DNA of 64,000 nt from Citrobacter gillenii (GCF_013337685.1 NZ_SUQN01000003.1:434001-498000); one strand, 5' to 3'. Numbered from the stretch's first letter, positions 1-10,187 are shown. Notes: generated from the letters alone by a model not told the origin. Numbers and translations: made by a program.

Positions 1-269
1 ACGGACGCCTGACGCTGCTGGGCACCGAGGGCTATATCGAGATCCGCAAGTATGTCGATATTACCCAAGGTGAACAGGATGTGGTGTATCTGGTTAATAA
101 AGAGGGGGAATTCCGCTATCCGGTCGCCGGTAAGGTAGGGTTCCCGTTCTTCGGCGAGTTTATTCTCGACTGCCTGAACCGTACCGAAAACGCCATGACC
201 CAGGCCCATGCGTTTAAAGCCGCCGAGCTGTGCGTGAAGGCGCAAATGCTCGCCAATGCGCATGCATAA
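1..269 (+). CDS. Gfo/Idh/MocA-family oxidoreductase, 3' end only
   Basis: This is the C-terminal part of an open frame that enters from the left edge (frame starting at base 3) and stops at 267-269. About 88 residues are visible. The segment GTEGYIEIRKYVD is typical of the beta-sheet dimerisation domain of Gfo/Idh/MocA NAD(P)-dependent sugar dehydrogenases, and the tail with an AFKAAELCVKAQ helix matches the usual end of these proteins. The next gene begins 10 bases downstream and belongs to the same family, so the two are probably co-transcribed. The substrate cannot be read from the sequence. The Rossmann domain lies outside the window. Confidence 0.75.
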   Translation, partial: GRLTLLGTEGYIEIRKYVDITQGEQDVVYLVNKEGEFRYPVAGKVGFPFFGEFILDCLNRTENAMTQAHAFKAAELCVKAQMLANAHA

Positions 270-279
270 TGGGGGCAGC

Positions 280-1302
280 ATGAAAATGTTAAATGCCGCC
301 ATTATTGGTGCCGGTGCCATCCACCGTAGTCACGTCAACGCCCTACGGCTCTTGCCGGGGGTGACGCTACGCGCGCTGGTCGACACCGACAGCGTCAACG
401 GGCTACAGCAGGCGATGGCCTACAACTGCCGCTTTTATCCCAATTACCGGGAAATGCTGCTGGATAACGACATTGACGTCGTGCATATCTGTACGCCGCA
501 TTTTGAGCATAAAAATATGATTCTCGCCGCCCTTGCTGCCGGGAAGCATGTGTTTTGCGAAAAACCGGTAGGCATGAATGGAGGGGAAGTTGCCGACATC
601 GCTGACGCCGCAGCCTCGGCGCCGGGACTGCTGGGCGTGTGTTACCAAAACCGACTGAATCCCACCAGCCTACGCATACGCGATGAACTGGCGAAAAATA
701 CGCTTGGCAAAATGCTCAGCATGAAAGCCGTGCTGACCTGGTCACGCTCCGGGGCGTACTACAGCGACAGTCCGTGGCGCGGGCGTTTTGCCCGCGAAGG
801 CGGCAGTTTGCTGATTAATCAGGCCATTCATACTCTCGATCTGATGCAGTGGTTCGCCGGGGGCGTCACACGCTTAAAAGGCGTGGTGGATAGCAGCGAA
901 CTGGCAGCGGTGACGGAAGCAGAAGACAGCGCGATGGCAACGCTGCATTTTGCCAACGGTGCACGTGGCCTGTTTTACGCCAGCAACTGCAATACGCTCG
1001 ATTCGCCGCTGCTGCTGGAGATCCACTGTGAAAACGGCATGCTTCAGCTAACTGACAACGCGCTATGGCGCGTCACAAAGGACCAGCGCCTGAAGCTGGA
1101 AAGCGATGGTTCACCAGACGGCAGCGCCAAAAGCTACTGGGGTCTTGGTCACCAACTGGCCATTCGCCAGTTCTATCATGCTATTACCCATCGCGGTCAG
1201 ACAGAATATATCGATATCCATCAAGCCCAAAAATCGCTGTTGATGGTGGACGCTATTTATCGTTCATCTCTGACGCGACAATGGATAAATATTAATAATT
1301 AA
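280..1302 (+). CDS. Gfo/Idh/MocA-family NAD(P)-dependent oxidoreductase
   Basis: A complete protein of 340 residues with an N-terminal Rossmann fold (AAIIGAGAIHRSH, dinucleotide-binding glycines) and the family motif CEKPVG about 100 residues in, whose lysine is the usual catalytic residue. The C-terminal half is the mixed alpha/beta substrate domain. I chose the ATG at 280 because GGGGGCAG precedes it; an upstream in-frame ATG at 256 would overlap the preceding gene. It sits between another dehydrogenase of the family and a sugar symporter, so it probably oxidises or epimerises a sugar taken up by that symporter. The substrate is unknown. Confidence 0.85.
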   Translation: MKMLNAAIIGAGAIHRSHVNALRLLPGVTLRALVDTDSVNGLQQAMAYNCRFYPNYREMLLDNDIDVVHICTPHFEHKNMILAALAAGKHVFCEKPVGMNGGEVADIADAAASAPGLLGVCYQNRLNPTSLRIRDELAKNTLGKMLSMKAVLTWSRSGAYYSDSPWRGRFAREGGSLLINQAIHTLDLMQWFAGGVTRLKGVVDSSELAAVTEAEDSAMATLHFANGARGLFYASNCNTLDSPLLLEIHCENGMLQLTDNALWRVTKDQRLKLESDGSPDGSAKSYWGLGHQLAIRQFYHAITHRGQTEYIDIHQAQKSLLMVDAIYRSSLTRQWININN

Positions 1303-1363
1303 AATTCATTAAGCATTCCATAAGTAAATAAATAAGCCGGGTAATACCGGCATACAGATACCC

Positions 1364-1490
1364 TATACACAAAATCATTCAAGATGCATCAAGGCAGCAA
1401 GTCTGGTAACGCCCAGGCGCTTACATAAGTAAGTGACTGGGGTGAGCAGGCGTAGCCAACAAAGAGGCTGCTTGAAGGATGACGTATATA
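1364..1490. repeat. ERIC element (127 bp)
   Basis: The core around 1421-1450 (TTACATAAGTAAGTGACTGG followed by GGTGAGC) is the classic ERIC core, and the ends TATACAC and GTATATA form imperfect terminal inverted repeats. The 127-base length is the canonical ERIC length. It fills most of the 206-base gap in front of the symporter gene. Confidence 0.9.
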
Positions 1491-1508
1491 TACACTGGAA
1501 AAATAATT

Positions 1509-3053
1509 ATGGTTAAACCAACTGAACGCAGAGTCGGTTATGGCGTGGCAATTGGCTACGGCATCACTGATTTATTTGGCGGCGGGGCTTTCGCTATTAT
1601 CGGCACCTGGCTGTTATTTTTTTACACTACCTATTGCGGTTTAAGCGTCCTGGAGGCAGGTTCCATATTTGCTATTGCCCGCGTGATTGATGCTTTACTC
1701 AGCCCGATTATGGGCTACGTCACCGATAATTTTGGCAATACCTGGCTTGGGCGGAAATTTGGCCGTCGCCGCTTCTTTTTATTACTCAGTTCGCCGCTCA
1801 TGTTTCTCTATGCCCTGCTGTGGCTGACCGATATGGGTTACTGGTATTACCTGGGAACCTATTTGTCGATTGAATTGCTGTCGGCCATGGTACTGGTACC
1901 GTGGGAAACCCTGGCAGCAGAGATGACTAACCGTTACGAAGAGCGCAGCCGCCTTTCCGGCGTGCGCATGATCTGCTCGCAGCTCGGCGGCTTTCTGGCC
2001 GTCTCAGTTCCCGGCATTCTCATGCAGTTTACGGGCAAAGATAATCCGTTTACCTACACCCTGACCGGGATTATCTTTTCCGTCGTTTTCTGTATCGCCG
2101 TGTTTATTACCTGGCGCTGCACATGGGAGGCCAAAGATGTGCAAGAGGAGACATTTAAAACGGACCTTCAGCGCAGTAGCGGATTGTTCAATCATCTGAA
2201 GTACCTGGTACTCGATCTCTTCTCCTCGTTCAAAATTCGCGCCTTTCGTTTGCATATTATTATTTATATTTTCTCTTTCACCGCGATGGATGTATTCGGT
2301 TCAGTATTTACCTTTTACGTTATCTATTGTTTGAATCAGGATGCTGCATCGGTTTCCGGCTGGTTAAGCATTGCCGCGTTTGCGTCGGTGTTTGGCACCT
2401 ATGGTTTTATGCTATTACTGAATAAACTCAATATTACGCCGTCCGCGGCGCTGCGACTCTCTTATAGCTGTATATTTGCGGTGCTGGCATTTTTATTTAT
2501 TATCTATTACACCCAAACTCAGGTCTCCAACGTGTTGTTCTCCGCCGTCTTTATTCTGCTCGGCATGGCGCGCTCGGGTCTCTATTATATTCCGTGGAAT
2601 ATTTACAGTTTTATCCCCGATATCGACGAGATGGTGACCCAACAGCGGCGCGAAGGCATTTTTGCGGGCGTAATGGTACTCACCCGCAAGAGTACCGTGG
2701 CTATCGCTATCCTGCTGATCGGCATGGTGCTGGAGGAGTCGGGTTTTGTGAAAGGCAGCGGCGCCCAGCCTGCAATGGCGCTGCACGCCATTATCGGCTT
2801 GATGATCTTTGCTACCACCGCGCTGCTGGCCGTCAGTTTCTACACCACCTACAAATTCAAGCTCACGCGTGAGACGCATAAATTGCTGCTCAAAGAGATA
2901 GCCCGCCGCAAGCTGGGAGGCAACTATCGCGACTGCGATGAGGAAACACGGGTGGTGATAAAGCAGCTCACCGGCTACGAGTACGATGAAGTCTGGGGTG
3001 GCAGTGCAACGCAGCGGGCCACGGGGCGCGTCAGTCTTTCAGAAGCAGAATAA
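1509..3053 (+). CDS. MFS/GPH-family sugar:cation symporter
   Basis: A protein of 514 residues with about twelve hydrophobic segments. It begins [21 protein letters not shown] and has the cytoplasmic loop motif [10 protein letters not shown] after the second membrane segment, both features of glycoside-pentoside-hexuronide:cation symporters (MelB/XylP/GusB type). About 60 hydrophilic C-terminal residues follow the last segment. I place the start at 1509 (GGA nine bases upstream); an in-frame ATG at 1479 lies inside the ERIC element. Its stop is immediately followed by the start of a GH5-like glycosidase, so it probably imports a glycoside that the next protein cleaves in the cytoplasm. Confidence 0.85.
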   Translation: MVKPTERRVGYGVAIGYGITDLFGGGAFAIIGTWLLFFYTTYCGLSVLEAGSIFAIARVIDALLSPIMGYVTDNFGNTWLGRKFGRRRFFLLLSSPLMFLYALLWLTDMGYWYYLGTYLSIELLSAMVLVPWETLAAEMTNRYEERSRLSGVRMICSQLGGFLAVSVPGILMQFTGKDNPFTYTLTGIIFSVVFCIAVFITWRCTWEAKDVQEETFKTDLQRSSGLFNHLKYLVLDLFSSFKIRAFRLHIIIYIFSFTAMDVFGSVFTFYVIYCLNQDAASVSGWLSIAAFASVFGTYGFMLLLNKLNITPSAALRLSYSCIFAVLAFLFIIYYTQTQVSNVLFSAVFILLGMARSGLYYIPWNIYSFIPDIDEMVTQQRREGIFAGVMVLTRKSTVAIAILLIGMVLEESGFVKGSGAQPAMALHAIIGLMIFATTALLAVSFYTTYKFKLTRETHKLLLKEIARRKLGGNYRDCDEETRVVIKQLTGYEYDEVWGGSATQRATGRVSLSEAE

Positions 3054-3063
3054 GGAGCGCATC

Positions 3064-4134
3064 ATGTATAAACCCTGGAGCAAAACGCAGGCACAGCGCT
3101 GGCATCAGCAGCAACCCTGGGGCTGTGGTTTTAACTATTTACCACGTACAGCGGTCAACTGGCTCGACATGTGGCAAGCCGAGAGTTTCGATATCCACAC
3201 CATCGAACAGGAACTTCGCTGGGCCAGCCAGTACGGCTATAACCAGCTGCGAACGAACTTACCGTTTACCGTCTGGCAGCATGACCGCGATGGCCTGATT
3301 GGCCGTATCGACACCTTTCTAAGCATTGCACACGCCCACGGTATCAAGGTGATGTTGACGCTGCTCGACGACTGCGCGTTTTCCGGCGATGAACCGTTTA
3401 TCGGCCTGCAAAAAGCCCCGGTTCCCGGCGTGCATAATAGCCAGGCGGCGGGCAGTCCGGGACGGGCCTGCGTAATGGACAGAACCTGCTGGCCACACAT
3501 TGAAGCCTACGTTCGCGATATCATTCGATACTATCGTCATGACTCGCGCATCTGCGTCTGGGATCTCTACAATGAGCCCGGCAATGGCGGGATTTTCTGT
3601 AGCACAGGTGAATTTGCCCGTTACGACGACCGGCTGGAAATTTACGCCTTGACCCTGCTAACCCACCTGTTTAGCTGGGCGCGACAGGAGTCGCCGTCTC
3701 AGCCCCTAACCGTCGCCGCCTGGCATATTGACGATCGCGCAGCATGCGGGAACGCCTTTACCCATCCGATAGATGTTGCCGCACTGCGACTTTCAGATGT
3801 CATTAGCTACCATGCGTATGTTGATACCCCAGGCCAACTGTCTCTTTTGTCACAGCTCGCTGAGTTTGGCAGACCGGTTTTCTGTACCGAATGGCTGGCC
3901 CGCCACGTTGGTAGCCGAATAGAAGAACAGCTGCCGCTGTTTAACGCGCAGCGCGTTTCCAGCTATCACTGGGGGCTGGTGCAGGGCAAAACGCAAACCT
4001 GGCTACCGTGGCCGGATATCGAGCTCAACGACAAGACCGCACAGCTATGGTTTCATGATGTCCTGAAGCCAGACGGTTCACCCTATTGCGAACAAGAGAT
4101 GCAGACCGTACGCCGGATTAACGCCGTTGGATAA
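3064..4134 (+). CDS. GH5-like glycoside hydrolase, cytoplasmic
   Basis: A 356-residue TIM-barrel glycosidase. WDLYNEP near residues 166-172 gives the expected acid/base Glu171, and FCTEW gives the candidate nucleophile Glu276; YHAY (249-252) is the usual His-Tyr pair between them. These are clan GH-A features, closest in pattern to cellulase/mannanase-type GH5. There is no signal peptide, so the enzyme should stay in the cytoplasm. The start at 3064 has a strong AAGGAGCG ribosome site overlapping the end of the symporter gene. With the symporter and two sugar dehydrogenases it forms an uptake-cleavage-oxidation set. The actual glycosidic bond is not predictable here. Confidence 0.8.
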   Translation: MYKPWSKTQAQRWHQQQPWGCGFNYLPRTAVNWLDMWQAESFDIHTIEQELRWASQYGYNQLRTNLPFTVWQHDRDGLIGRIDTFLSIAHAHGIKVMLTLLDDCAFSGDEPFIGLQKAPVPGVHNSQAAGSPGRACVMDRTCWPHIEAYVRDIIRYYRHDSRICVWDLYNEPGNGGIFCSTGEFARYDDRLEIYALTLLTHLFSWARQESPSQPLTVAAWHIDDRAACGNAFTHPIDVAALRLSDVISYHAYVDTPGQLSLLSQLAEFGRPVFCTEWLARHVGSRIEEQLPLFNAQRVSSYHWGLVQGKTQTWLPWPDIELNDKTAQLWFHDVLKPDGSPYCEQEMQTVRRINAVG

Positions 4135-4195
4135 GCCGCAATAATCCCCCTCTGGCGACTTTACAGTACCTTACGCTATACTAGCTTCTGAATTT

Positions 4196-4225
4196 ACCGG
4201 CTCACTTCCACGAGCCGGTCTTTAG
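4196..4225 (+). terminator. Probable terminator after the sugar cassette
   Basis: Inverted repeat ACCGGCTC / GAGCCGGT (8-bp arms, 8-base loop) followed by CTTTAG. The T-run is short. It separates the glycosidase gene from ytfL. Confidence 0.55.
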
Positions 4226-4300
4226 TTTGAATTCAATATAGATTCATACGGATTTATCCATTTCCCTTCCGAGGATCTGGCCTTAACGGCTGGATAAGAT

Positions 4301-5638
4301 ATGTTAAACAGTATTTTAGTCATTCTCTGCCTGATCGCCGTGAGTGCGTTTTTCTCGATATCCGAGATCTCGCTTGCCGCATCACGCAAAATTAAACTTA
4401 AGCTGCTTGCCGATGAAGGCAACATTAATGCGCAACGCGTAATGAAGATGCAGGAAAACCCCGGCATGTTCTTCACGGTGGTGCAAATTGGCCTTAACGC
4501 CGTCGCCATTCTTGGCGGTATCGTGGGTGATGCGGCATTTTCCCCGGTCTTTTACGGCCTTTTCTCAAAGTACTTTGCTCCAGAACTGTCCGAACAACTG
4601 AGCTTTATTTTGTCGTTCTCGCTAGTAACGGGTCTGTTCATCCTGTTCGCGGATTTAACCCCGAAACGCATCGGTATGATTGCGCCAGAAACTGTGGCTT
4701 TGCGCATCATCAACCCGATGCGCTTCTGTTTAATGGTGTTCCGTCCGCTGGTGTGGTTCTTCAATGGGCTGGCAAACAGTATTTTCCGGCTGTTCAAGAT
4801 CCCAATGGTGCGTAAAGATGACATCACCTCCGATGATATCTATGCCGTATTTGAAGCCGGTGCGCTGGCGGGTGTCTTGCGTAAGCAGGAGCATGAGCTG
4901 ATCGAAAACGTGTTCGAACTGGAATCCCGTACCGTACCGTCATCCATGACCTCACGTGAGAACGTCATCTGGTTCGATCTGCACGAAGATGAGCAGAGCC
5001 TGAAGAACAAAGTGGCGGAACATCCACATTCCAAGTTTCTGGTGTGTAACGAAGATATCGATCACATCATCGGCTACGTGGACTCCAAAGATCTGCTGAA
5101 TCGCGTGCTGGCCAACCAAAGCATGGCGCTGAACAGCGGCGTGCAGATCCGCAATACGCTGATCGTCCCGGATACCCTGACGCTGTCTGAGGCGCTGGAA
5201 AGCTTTAAAGCCGCAGGCGAAGACTTTGCCGTTATCATGAACGAGTACGCGCTGGTGGTGGGCATTATCACACTGAACGACGTGATGACCACGCTGATGG
5301 GTGACTTAGTCGGTCAGGGCCTGGAAGAACAGATTGTGGCGCGTGACGAGAACTCCTGGCTTATCGACGGCGGTACGCCCATTGATGACGTGATGCGCGT
5401 ACTGGATATCGACGAGTTTCCGCAGTCCGGCAACTATGAAACCATCGGTGGTTTTATGATGTTTATGCTGCGTAAAATCCCGAAACGTACCGACTCAGTG
5501 AAGTACTCAGGCTATAAATTCGAAGTGGTGGACATCGATAACTACAAGATCGATCAGCTGCTGGTGACGCGTCTGGACAGCAAACCCACCGTTTTGGTGC
5601 CAAAGCTGCCGGATGCGAAAGAAGACGGCGCGGCATAA
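4301..5638 (+). CDS. ytfL: Inner-membrane CNNM/CorC-type protein YtfL (PaeA)
   Basis: A 445-residue protein very close to E. coli YtfL. The first about 180 residues are a DUF21 (CNNM) membrane domain with three to four hydrophobic helices; a CBS pair follows (about 200-330), then a CorC_HlyC domain at the C-terminus. The Salmonella and E. coli protein has been renamed PaeA, needed to reduce cytoplasmic cadaverine/putrescine in stationary phase; that role is family knowledge. It is monocistronic, flanked by hairpins on both sides. Confidence 0.93.
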   Translation: MLNSILVILCLIAVSAFFSISEISLAASRKIKLKLLADEGNINAQRVMKMQENPGMFFTVVQIGLNAVAILGGIVGDAAFSPVFYGLFSKYFAPELSEQLSFILSFSLVTGLFILFADLTPKRIGMIAPETVALRIINPMRFCLMVFRPLVWFFNGLANSIFRLFKIPMVRKDDITSDDIYAVFEAGALAGVLRKQEHELIENVFELESRTVPSSMTSRENVIWFDLHEDEQSLKNKVAEHPHSKFLVCNEDIDHIIGYVDSKDLLNRVLANQSMALNSGVQIRNTLIVPDTLTLSEALESFKAAGEDFAVIMNEYALVVGIITLNDVMTTLMGDLVGQGLEEQIVARDENSWLIDGGTPIDDVMRVLDIDEFPQSGNYETIGGFMMFMLRKIPKRTDSVKYSGYKFEVVDIDNYKIDQLLVTRLDSKPTVLVPKLPDAKEDGAA

Positions 5639-5661
5639 GTTTGCCGACCTGAAAACATCAA

Positions 5662-5689
5662 CGGCTCCTGTTACAGGAGCCGTTTTTTT
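5662..5689 (+). terminator. ytfL terminator
   Basis: CGGCTCCTG / CAGGAGCCG stem with a TTA loop followed by seven T residues, just after the ytfL stop codon. Confidence 0.93.
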
Positions 5690-5722
5690 ATAGACTACGT
5701 AAACTACCGCATAGCACTTTGA

Positions 5723-5929
5723 TCAAGCCATCTCAGTTTGCAGACGCAAGACCTGACGGTTAACTTCGGACATAACAGAAAAATGCAGTTTGTCCTTCAC
5801 TTTTGGGATAAGAATCTTACCCTTATCAAATTCAAAAGCGCCTACGTCCTTGATATATAACCGTCCACGAAACAGGATCTTCACGTACTTCGCCACCTGC
5901 AGCGGGTTGTACCGTTGGAAAATTTTCAT
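5723..5929 (-). CDS. ytfK: YtfK, small stringent-response modulator
   Basis: A 68-residue protein nearly identical to E. coli YtfK ([20 protein letters not shown] at the start). The open frame extends upstream, but ATG at 5929 has AGGAGA at the right distance and gives the conserved length. In E. coli YtfK binds SpoT and shifts it toward (p)ppGpp synthesis during phosphate or fatty-acid limitation; that is literature knowledge. Here it lies between ytfL and ytfJ on the opposite strand, with its promoter somewhere in 5930-6030. Confidence 0.93.
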   Translation of the reverse strand: MKIFQRYNPLQVAKYVKILFRGRLYIKDVGAFEFDKGKILIPKVKDKLHFSVMSEVNRQVLRLQTEMA

Positions 5930-6255
5930 TGTTGTCTCCTGCTGAGCATTACGCCTTTGCGGTACCACAATCGGTCCGACAATCCTCAGGCGCAAATTTT
6001 AATGCCATATGACTATAGACTATCTCTACGTTGTTTCCAGCGTGTATAAGTTTATTTACCTTCAGGTTACAATTATTCAGAATTATCTTTTCAACGTTTC
6101 GCTGTCCTCAGTATAAGCCTTCATTTTTCACAGGATTTGTGCGCTCGTCCGCAAACTGGCATTGCGCTTGCGGGAAAAAGCATCAATCGCACATATGCTT
6201 AAACTCCACACCCAAGTGGTCGGATCACCTGCAAAATAAGAAAGAAGGAAACACC

Positions 6256-6813
6256 ATGACCTTACAAAAACTGCTGGCACTGTCGTGCCTGTTGCTGCCG
6301 ATGATGGCCTCTGCCCATAAATTTGAAACCAACCAGCGCGTGCCGCCGGTCGGGATCGCCGATCGCGGCGAACTGATTCTTGATAACGATAAGTTTAGCT
6401 ACAAAAGCTGGAATAGCGCGCAGTTGCCGGGGAAAGTTCGCATTGTGCAACACATCGCCGGACGCACCTCGGCAAAAGAGAAAAACGCCACATTGATTGA
6501 GGCCATCAAAGCGGCGAATCTGCCACACGATAAGTATCAGACCACCACCATCGTTAACACGGATGATGCCATTCCCGGCTCCGGCATGTTTGTACGCAGC
6601 AGCCTTGAGAGCAACAAGAAGCTTTACCCGTGGTCACAGTTTATTGTCGACAGCAACGGCATCGCGCGTAAAACCTGGCAACTGGACGAAGAGAGCTCAG
6701 CCATCGCGGTCCTCGACAAAGACGGTCGCGTTCAGTGGGCGAAAGACGGGGCGTTAACGCAAGAAGAGGTGCAGCAGGTTATCGCCCTGCTGCACAAATT
6801 GCTCAGTAAATAG
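6256..6813 (+). CDS. ytfJ: YtfJ, periplasmic thioredoxin-fold-like protein
   Basis: 185 residues with a clear signal peptide ([20 protein letters not shown], cleavage after ASA). The mature part resembles the YtfJ family with a thioredoxin-like fold but lacks a CxxC pair. The start at 6256 follows AAGGAA; the longer open frame to 6031 has no ribosome site and hides the signal peptide. The 3' end overlaps the end of cysQ by 11 bases, tail to tail. Function is unknown beyond the periplasmic location. Confidence 0.9.
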   Translation: MTLQKLLALSCLLLPMMASAHKFETNQRVPPVGIADRGELILDNDKFSYKSWNSAQLPGKVRIVQHIAGRTSAKEKNATLIEAIKAANLPHDKYQTTTIVNTDDAIPGSGMFVRSSLESNKKLYPWSQFIVDSNGIARKTWQLDEESSAIAVLDKDGRVQWAKDGALTQEEVQQVIALLHKLLSK

Positions 6814-7543
6814 AGACCCGGAAGCCGGGGTTAAGGAACGATTCACGCGGGGTGTAATCCAACGGTTTACCCTGCCAGTCGTGAACGTGCGCTCCGGCTG
6901 CCGCGGCAACGGCGTGGCCTGCTGCGGTGTCCCAGACGTTGGTCGGCCCAAAACGCGGGTACAGCTGTGCCTGCCCTTCTGCCACCAGGCAGAACTTCAG
7001 CGATGAGCCAATCGACGTGGTCTGGTGCTCACCGAGCTGTTGCAGATACTCTTTTAGCTCGTTGTCGGCATGCGAACGGCTTATCACCACCAGCGGTGGA
7101 CGCGCGTCGCGCACCTGGATTTGTTTGTGCACGCCGCACTCTTCTTTCCAGGCTTTACCTTCGGCCGCGCTGTACATCACCTTCATTACCGGGGCATATA
7201 CCACGCCCAGTACCGGTTTTCCTTTCTCGATCAGCGCGATATTAACGGTAAATTCACCGTTACGTTTGATGAACTCCTTGGTACCATCCAACGGATCAAC
7301 CAGCCAGTAACGCTGCCAGTGCTGGCGGATATCCCAGCCCGGCGGGTCCTCTTCTGACAACACCGGAATATCCGGCGTCAGCGCCTGTAATCCTGCAAGG
7401 ATCACCGTGTGCGCGGCAATATCCGCCGCCGTGACCGGAGAATCATCCTGCTTGCTGGTGATTTCTATCGGTTTGATTCCATCGTAGACCTGCATAATGG
7501 CATCGCCCGCGTTCCGTGCAAGCTGGCATACATGTTCTAGCAT
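6803..7543 (-). CDS. cysQ: 3'(2'),5'-bisphosphate nucleotidase CysQ
   Basis: 246 residues, same length as E. coli CysQ. Lithium-sensitive phosphatase motifs are present: LSEEDPP (metal-binding Glu), DPLDGTKEF (Asp ligands) and WDTAAGHAV. The enzyme removes the 3'-phosphate of PAP/PAPS, a by-product of sulfate assimilation. I chose ATG 7543 because AGGTGGAG precedes it; the upstream ATG at 7555 lies at that ribosome site. It diverges from cpdB, another 3'-nucleotide phosphatase. Confidence 0.95.
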   Translation of the reverse strand: MLEHVCQLARNAGDAIMQVYDGIKPIEITSKQDDSPVTAADIAAHTVILAGLQALTPDIPVLSEEDPPGWDIRQHWQRYWLVDPLDGTKEFIKRNGEFTVNIALIEKGKPVLGVVYAPVMKVMYSAAEGKAWKEECGVHKQIQVRDARPPLVVISRSHADNELKEYLQQLGEHQTTSIGSSLKFCLVAEGQAQLYPRFGPTNVWDTAAGHAVAAAAGAHVHDWQGKPLDYTPRESFLNPGFRVSIY

Positions 7544-7732
7544 TCTCCACCTCATTTATAGCAGCGGTGTTAACTCGTTGTTTTACTTATACCCGATCGT
7601 CAGAGGATCCGCCAACTGTGATAGCGCCTGCGGTTTTAAACGCTCTATTCATGGCATGATTCACACTTCTGTAAGCAATAAGCTGTATATACATTTTCTT
7701 TTGTGGCCTGGTTCTAAAAAGGATGCCCTCTG

Positions 7733-9676
7733 ATGATTAAGTTTAGTGCAACGCTTCTGGCCACGCTGATAGCGGCCAGCGTGAATGCCTCAACCGTCGA
7801 TCTGCGCATAATGGAAACCACTGATTTGCATAGCAATATGATGGATTTCGATTATTACAAAGATACGCCAACGGAAAAATTCGGTCTGGTACGTACGGCA
7901 AGTCTGATCAATGCCGCCAGAAATGAAGTCAAAAACAGCGTACTGGTCGATAACGGCGATCTGATTCAGGGCAGCCCGCTCGGGGATTACATGGCGGCGA
8001 AAGGGCTGAAAGCCGGCGAAACGCACCCGGTTTATAAAGCGCTGAATACGCTGGATTACGCGGTCGGCAACCTCGGCAACCATGAATTTAACTACGGTCT
8101 GGACTATCTGCATAAGGCGCTCGCAGGCGCGAAGTTCCCTTACGTTAACGCCAATATCATCGACGTTAAAACCAAAAAACCGCTTTTTACCCCCTATTTG
8201 ATTAAAGACACCGAGGTGGTCGACAAAGAGGGTCACAAGCAGACGCTGAAAATTGGCTACATCGGTTTTGTGCCACCGCAAATCATGACCTGGGATAAAG
8301 CCAATCTCAGCGGCAAAGTGACAGTGAATGACATCACCGAAACCGCACGTCAATACGTACCGGAAATGCGGGCCAAGGGCGCGGATGTGGTCGTCGTGGT
8401 GGCTCACTCGGGCCTTTCTGCCGACCCGTATCAGGCTATGGCGGAGAACTCGGTTTATTACCTCAGCGAAGTACCGGGTGTTGATGCCATCATGTTTGGT
8501 CATGCTCACGCCGTGTTCCCGGGGAAAGACTTTGCCAACATCAAAGGCGCAGATATCGCTAAAGGTACCCTGAACGGCGTTCCGGCAGTAATGCCAGGCA
8601 TGTGGGGCGATCATCTGGGCGTGGTGGATTTGGTGCTGAATAACGACAGCGGGAAATGGCAGGTCACCCAGGCGAAAGCTGAAGCCCGCCCGATTTATGA
8701 TGCGGCGGCAAAAAAATCCCTGGCCGCTGAAGACACAAAAATCGTTGAGATCCTGAAAGCCGACCACGACGCCACGCGCGAATTCGTCAGCAAACCAATC
8801 GGTAAATCGGCCGATAACATGTACAGCTATCTGGCACTGGTGCAGGACGATCCAACCGTGCAGGTGGTGAACAACGCGCAAAAAGCTTACGTTGAACGCT
8901 TTATTCAGGGCGATCCGGATCTGGCGAAACTGCCGGTACTTTCCGCCGCCGCACCGTTTAAAGTGGGCGGCCGTAAGAACGATCCGGCCAGCTTTGTTGA
9001 GGTGGAAAAAGGCCAGCTCACCTTCCGCAACGCCGCCGATCTGTACCTCTATCCCAACACGCTGGTAGTGGTAAAAGCCAGCGGTAAAGAGGTGAAAGAG
9101 TGGCTGGAATGTTCCGCAGGACAGTTTAATCAGATTGATATTCACAGCAGCAAACCGCAGTCGCTGATCAACTGGGATGGCTTTCGTACCTATAACTTCG
9201 ACGTGATCGACGGCGTAGACTATCAGATTGATGTGTCACAACCCGCCCGCTACGACGGCGAATGCCAGACGATCAACCCGCAGGCAGAGCGTATTAAGCA
9301 TCTGACCTTTAACGGTAAACCTATCGACCCGGACGCTACCTTCCTGGTAGCAACCAATAACTATCGCGCCTACGGCGGTAAGTTTGCTGGTACCGGCGAC
9401 AGCCATATCGCCTTTGCCTCACCGGATGAAAACCGCTCGGTGCTGGCCGCATGGATAGGGGCCGAGACGAAGCGTGCCGGTGAAATTCACCCGGCGGCGG
9501 ATAATAACTGGCGTCTGGCGCCGATCCACAGCGAGACGAAGCTGGATATTCGTTTTGAAACCTCGCCGTCCGATAAAGCCGCCGCGTTTATCAAAGAAAA
9601 AGGACAGTATCCGCTGCAAAAAGTCGCCACCGACGATATCGGTTTTGCGATTTATCAGCTGGATTTGAGTAAGTAA
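7733..9676 (+). CDS. cpdB: 2',3'-cyclic-nucleotide 2'-phosphodiesterase / 3'-nucleotidase CpdB
   Basis: 647 residues with a signal peptide ([15 protein letters not shown]) and export to the periplasm. The N-terminal calcineurin-like metallophosphatase domain shows METTDLHSN (metal ligands), [10 protein letters not shown] and GNHEFNYG; the C-terminal 5'-nucleotidase domain follows from about residue 370. It hydrolyses 2',3'-cyclic nucleotides and 3'-nucleotides so that external nucleosides can be salvaged. The ribosome site is AAAAAGGA. A REP pair follows the stop. Confidence 0.95.
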   Translation: MIKFSATLLATLIAASVNASTVDLRIMETTDLHSNMMDFDYYKDTPTEKFGLVRTASLINAARNEVKNSVLVDNGDLIQGSPLGDYMAAKGLKAGETHPVYKALNTLDYAVGNLGNHEFNYGLDYLHKALAGAKFPYVNANIIDVKTKKPLFTPYLIKDTEVVDKEGHKQTLKIGYIGFVPPQIMTWDKANLSGKVTVNDITETARQYVPEMRAKGADVVVVVAHSGLSADPYQAMAENSVYYLSEVPGVDAIMFGHAHAVFPGKDFANIKGADIAKGTLNGVPAVMPGMWGDHLGVVDLVLNNDSGKWQVTQAKAEARPIYDAAAKKSLAAEDTKIVEILKADHDATREFVSKPIGKSADNMYSYLALVQDDPTVQVVNNAQKAYVERFIQGDPDLAKLPVLSAAAPFKVGGRKNDPASFVEVEKGQLTFRNAADLYLYPNTLVVVKASGKEVKEWLECSAGQFNQIDIHSSKPQSLINWDGFRTYNFDVIDGVDYQIDVSQPARYDGECQTINPQAERIKHLTFNGKPIDPDATFLVATNNYRAYGGKFAGTGDSHIAFASPDENRSVLAAWIGAETKRAGEIHPAADNNWRLAPIHSETKLDIRFETSPSDKAAAFIKEKGQYPLQKVATDDIGFAIYQLDLSK

Positions 9677-9681
9677 TTTTA

Positions 9682-9766
9682 GTGCCGGATGCGACGCAAT
9701 AGCGTCTTATCCGGCCTACGCATGAAGCCGACTTGTAGGCCGGATAAGCGCAGCGCCATCCGGCAC
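9682..9766. repeat. REP pair (BIME)
   Basis: Two inverted REP units: GTGCCGGATGCGACGC at the left and GCGCCATCCGGCAC at the right, each with the TTATCCGGCCTAC-type arm. It lies between the convergent ends of cpdB and ytfH. Confidence 0.9.
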
Positions 9767-9771
9767 ATCGT

Positions 9772-10152
9772 TCACCCCGGGATCCGCTGCGCCAAAACCT
9801 GCGGTAAATTCATTTCTATCCAGTCCGCCAGTGCGGCGACTTTATCACTCACCTGCTCACCCAACGGCGTCAGACTGTATTCCACGTGCGGCGGTACCAC
9901 CGGATACGACACCCGATTGATAAACCCGTCCTGCTCCAGCGCCTGTAAGGATTGCGCCAGCATCTTTTCACTGACACCGCCCATCTTACGGCGCAGATCG
10001 CTAAAACGGTGCGTGCCGTCGCGCAGCGCCACCAGAATCAATACTCCCCAACGGCTGGTAACGTGTTTTAACACCTCGCGGGAAGGACACTGTTCAGCAA
10101 ATAAGTTGCCGTCGCGCAGTTGCTGAGAAAGCGTCGAATCTGTCATTTTCAT
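9772..10152 (-). CDS. ytfH: HxlR-family transcriptional regulator YtfH
   Basis: 126 residues, a single winged-helix HxlR domain: CPSREVLKHVTSRWGVLIL at 20-38, recognition region FSDLRRKMGGVSEKMLAQSL and the wing YPVVPPHVEYSLTPLG. Cys20 is at the position used for thiol or quinone sensing in some HxlR proteins (QorR/YodB). It diverges from qorB across an 82-base gap with a perfect inverted repeat, so it very probably represses qorB and itself. ATG 10152 has AGG five bases upstream; ATG 10146 is an alternative. Confidence 0.92.
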   Translation of the reverse strand: MKMTDSTLSQQLRDGNLFAEQCPSREVLKHVTSRWGVLILVALRDGTHRFSDLRRKMGGVSEKMLAQSLQALEQDGFINRVSYPVVPPHVEYSLTPLGEQVSDKVAALADWIEMNLPQVLAQRIPG

Positions 10153-10170
10153 ACTTACCTTTTTGTGCGT

Positions 10171-10187
10171 ACTTACTAAAAGTAAGT
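10171..10187. promoter_or_regulatory. Operator between ytfH and qorB
   Basis: Perfect 7-bp inverted repeat ACTTACT-AAA-AGTAAGT in the divergent gap, with a further ACTTACC half-site at 10153-10159. The spacing and symmetry fit a dimeric winged-helix HxlR repressor. Confidence 0.7.

Noticed and set aside
1479-1508. Upstream ATG for the symporter
   Set aside because: It is inside the ERIC element and adds ten unconserved residues; the ATG at 1509 has its own ribosome site.
6031-6255. 75-codon N-terminal extension of ytfJ
   Set aside because: It would bury the signal peptide, has no ribosome site and does not match the family.
7790-9145. 451-codon open frame antisense to cpdB
   Set aside because: It mirrors the codon structure of cpdB, is rich in His/Phe/Arg as such shadows are, and has no recognisable domain.
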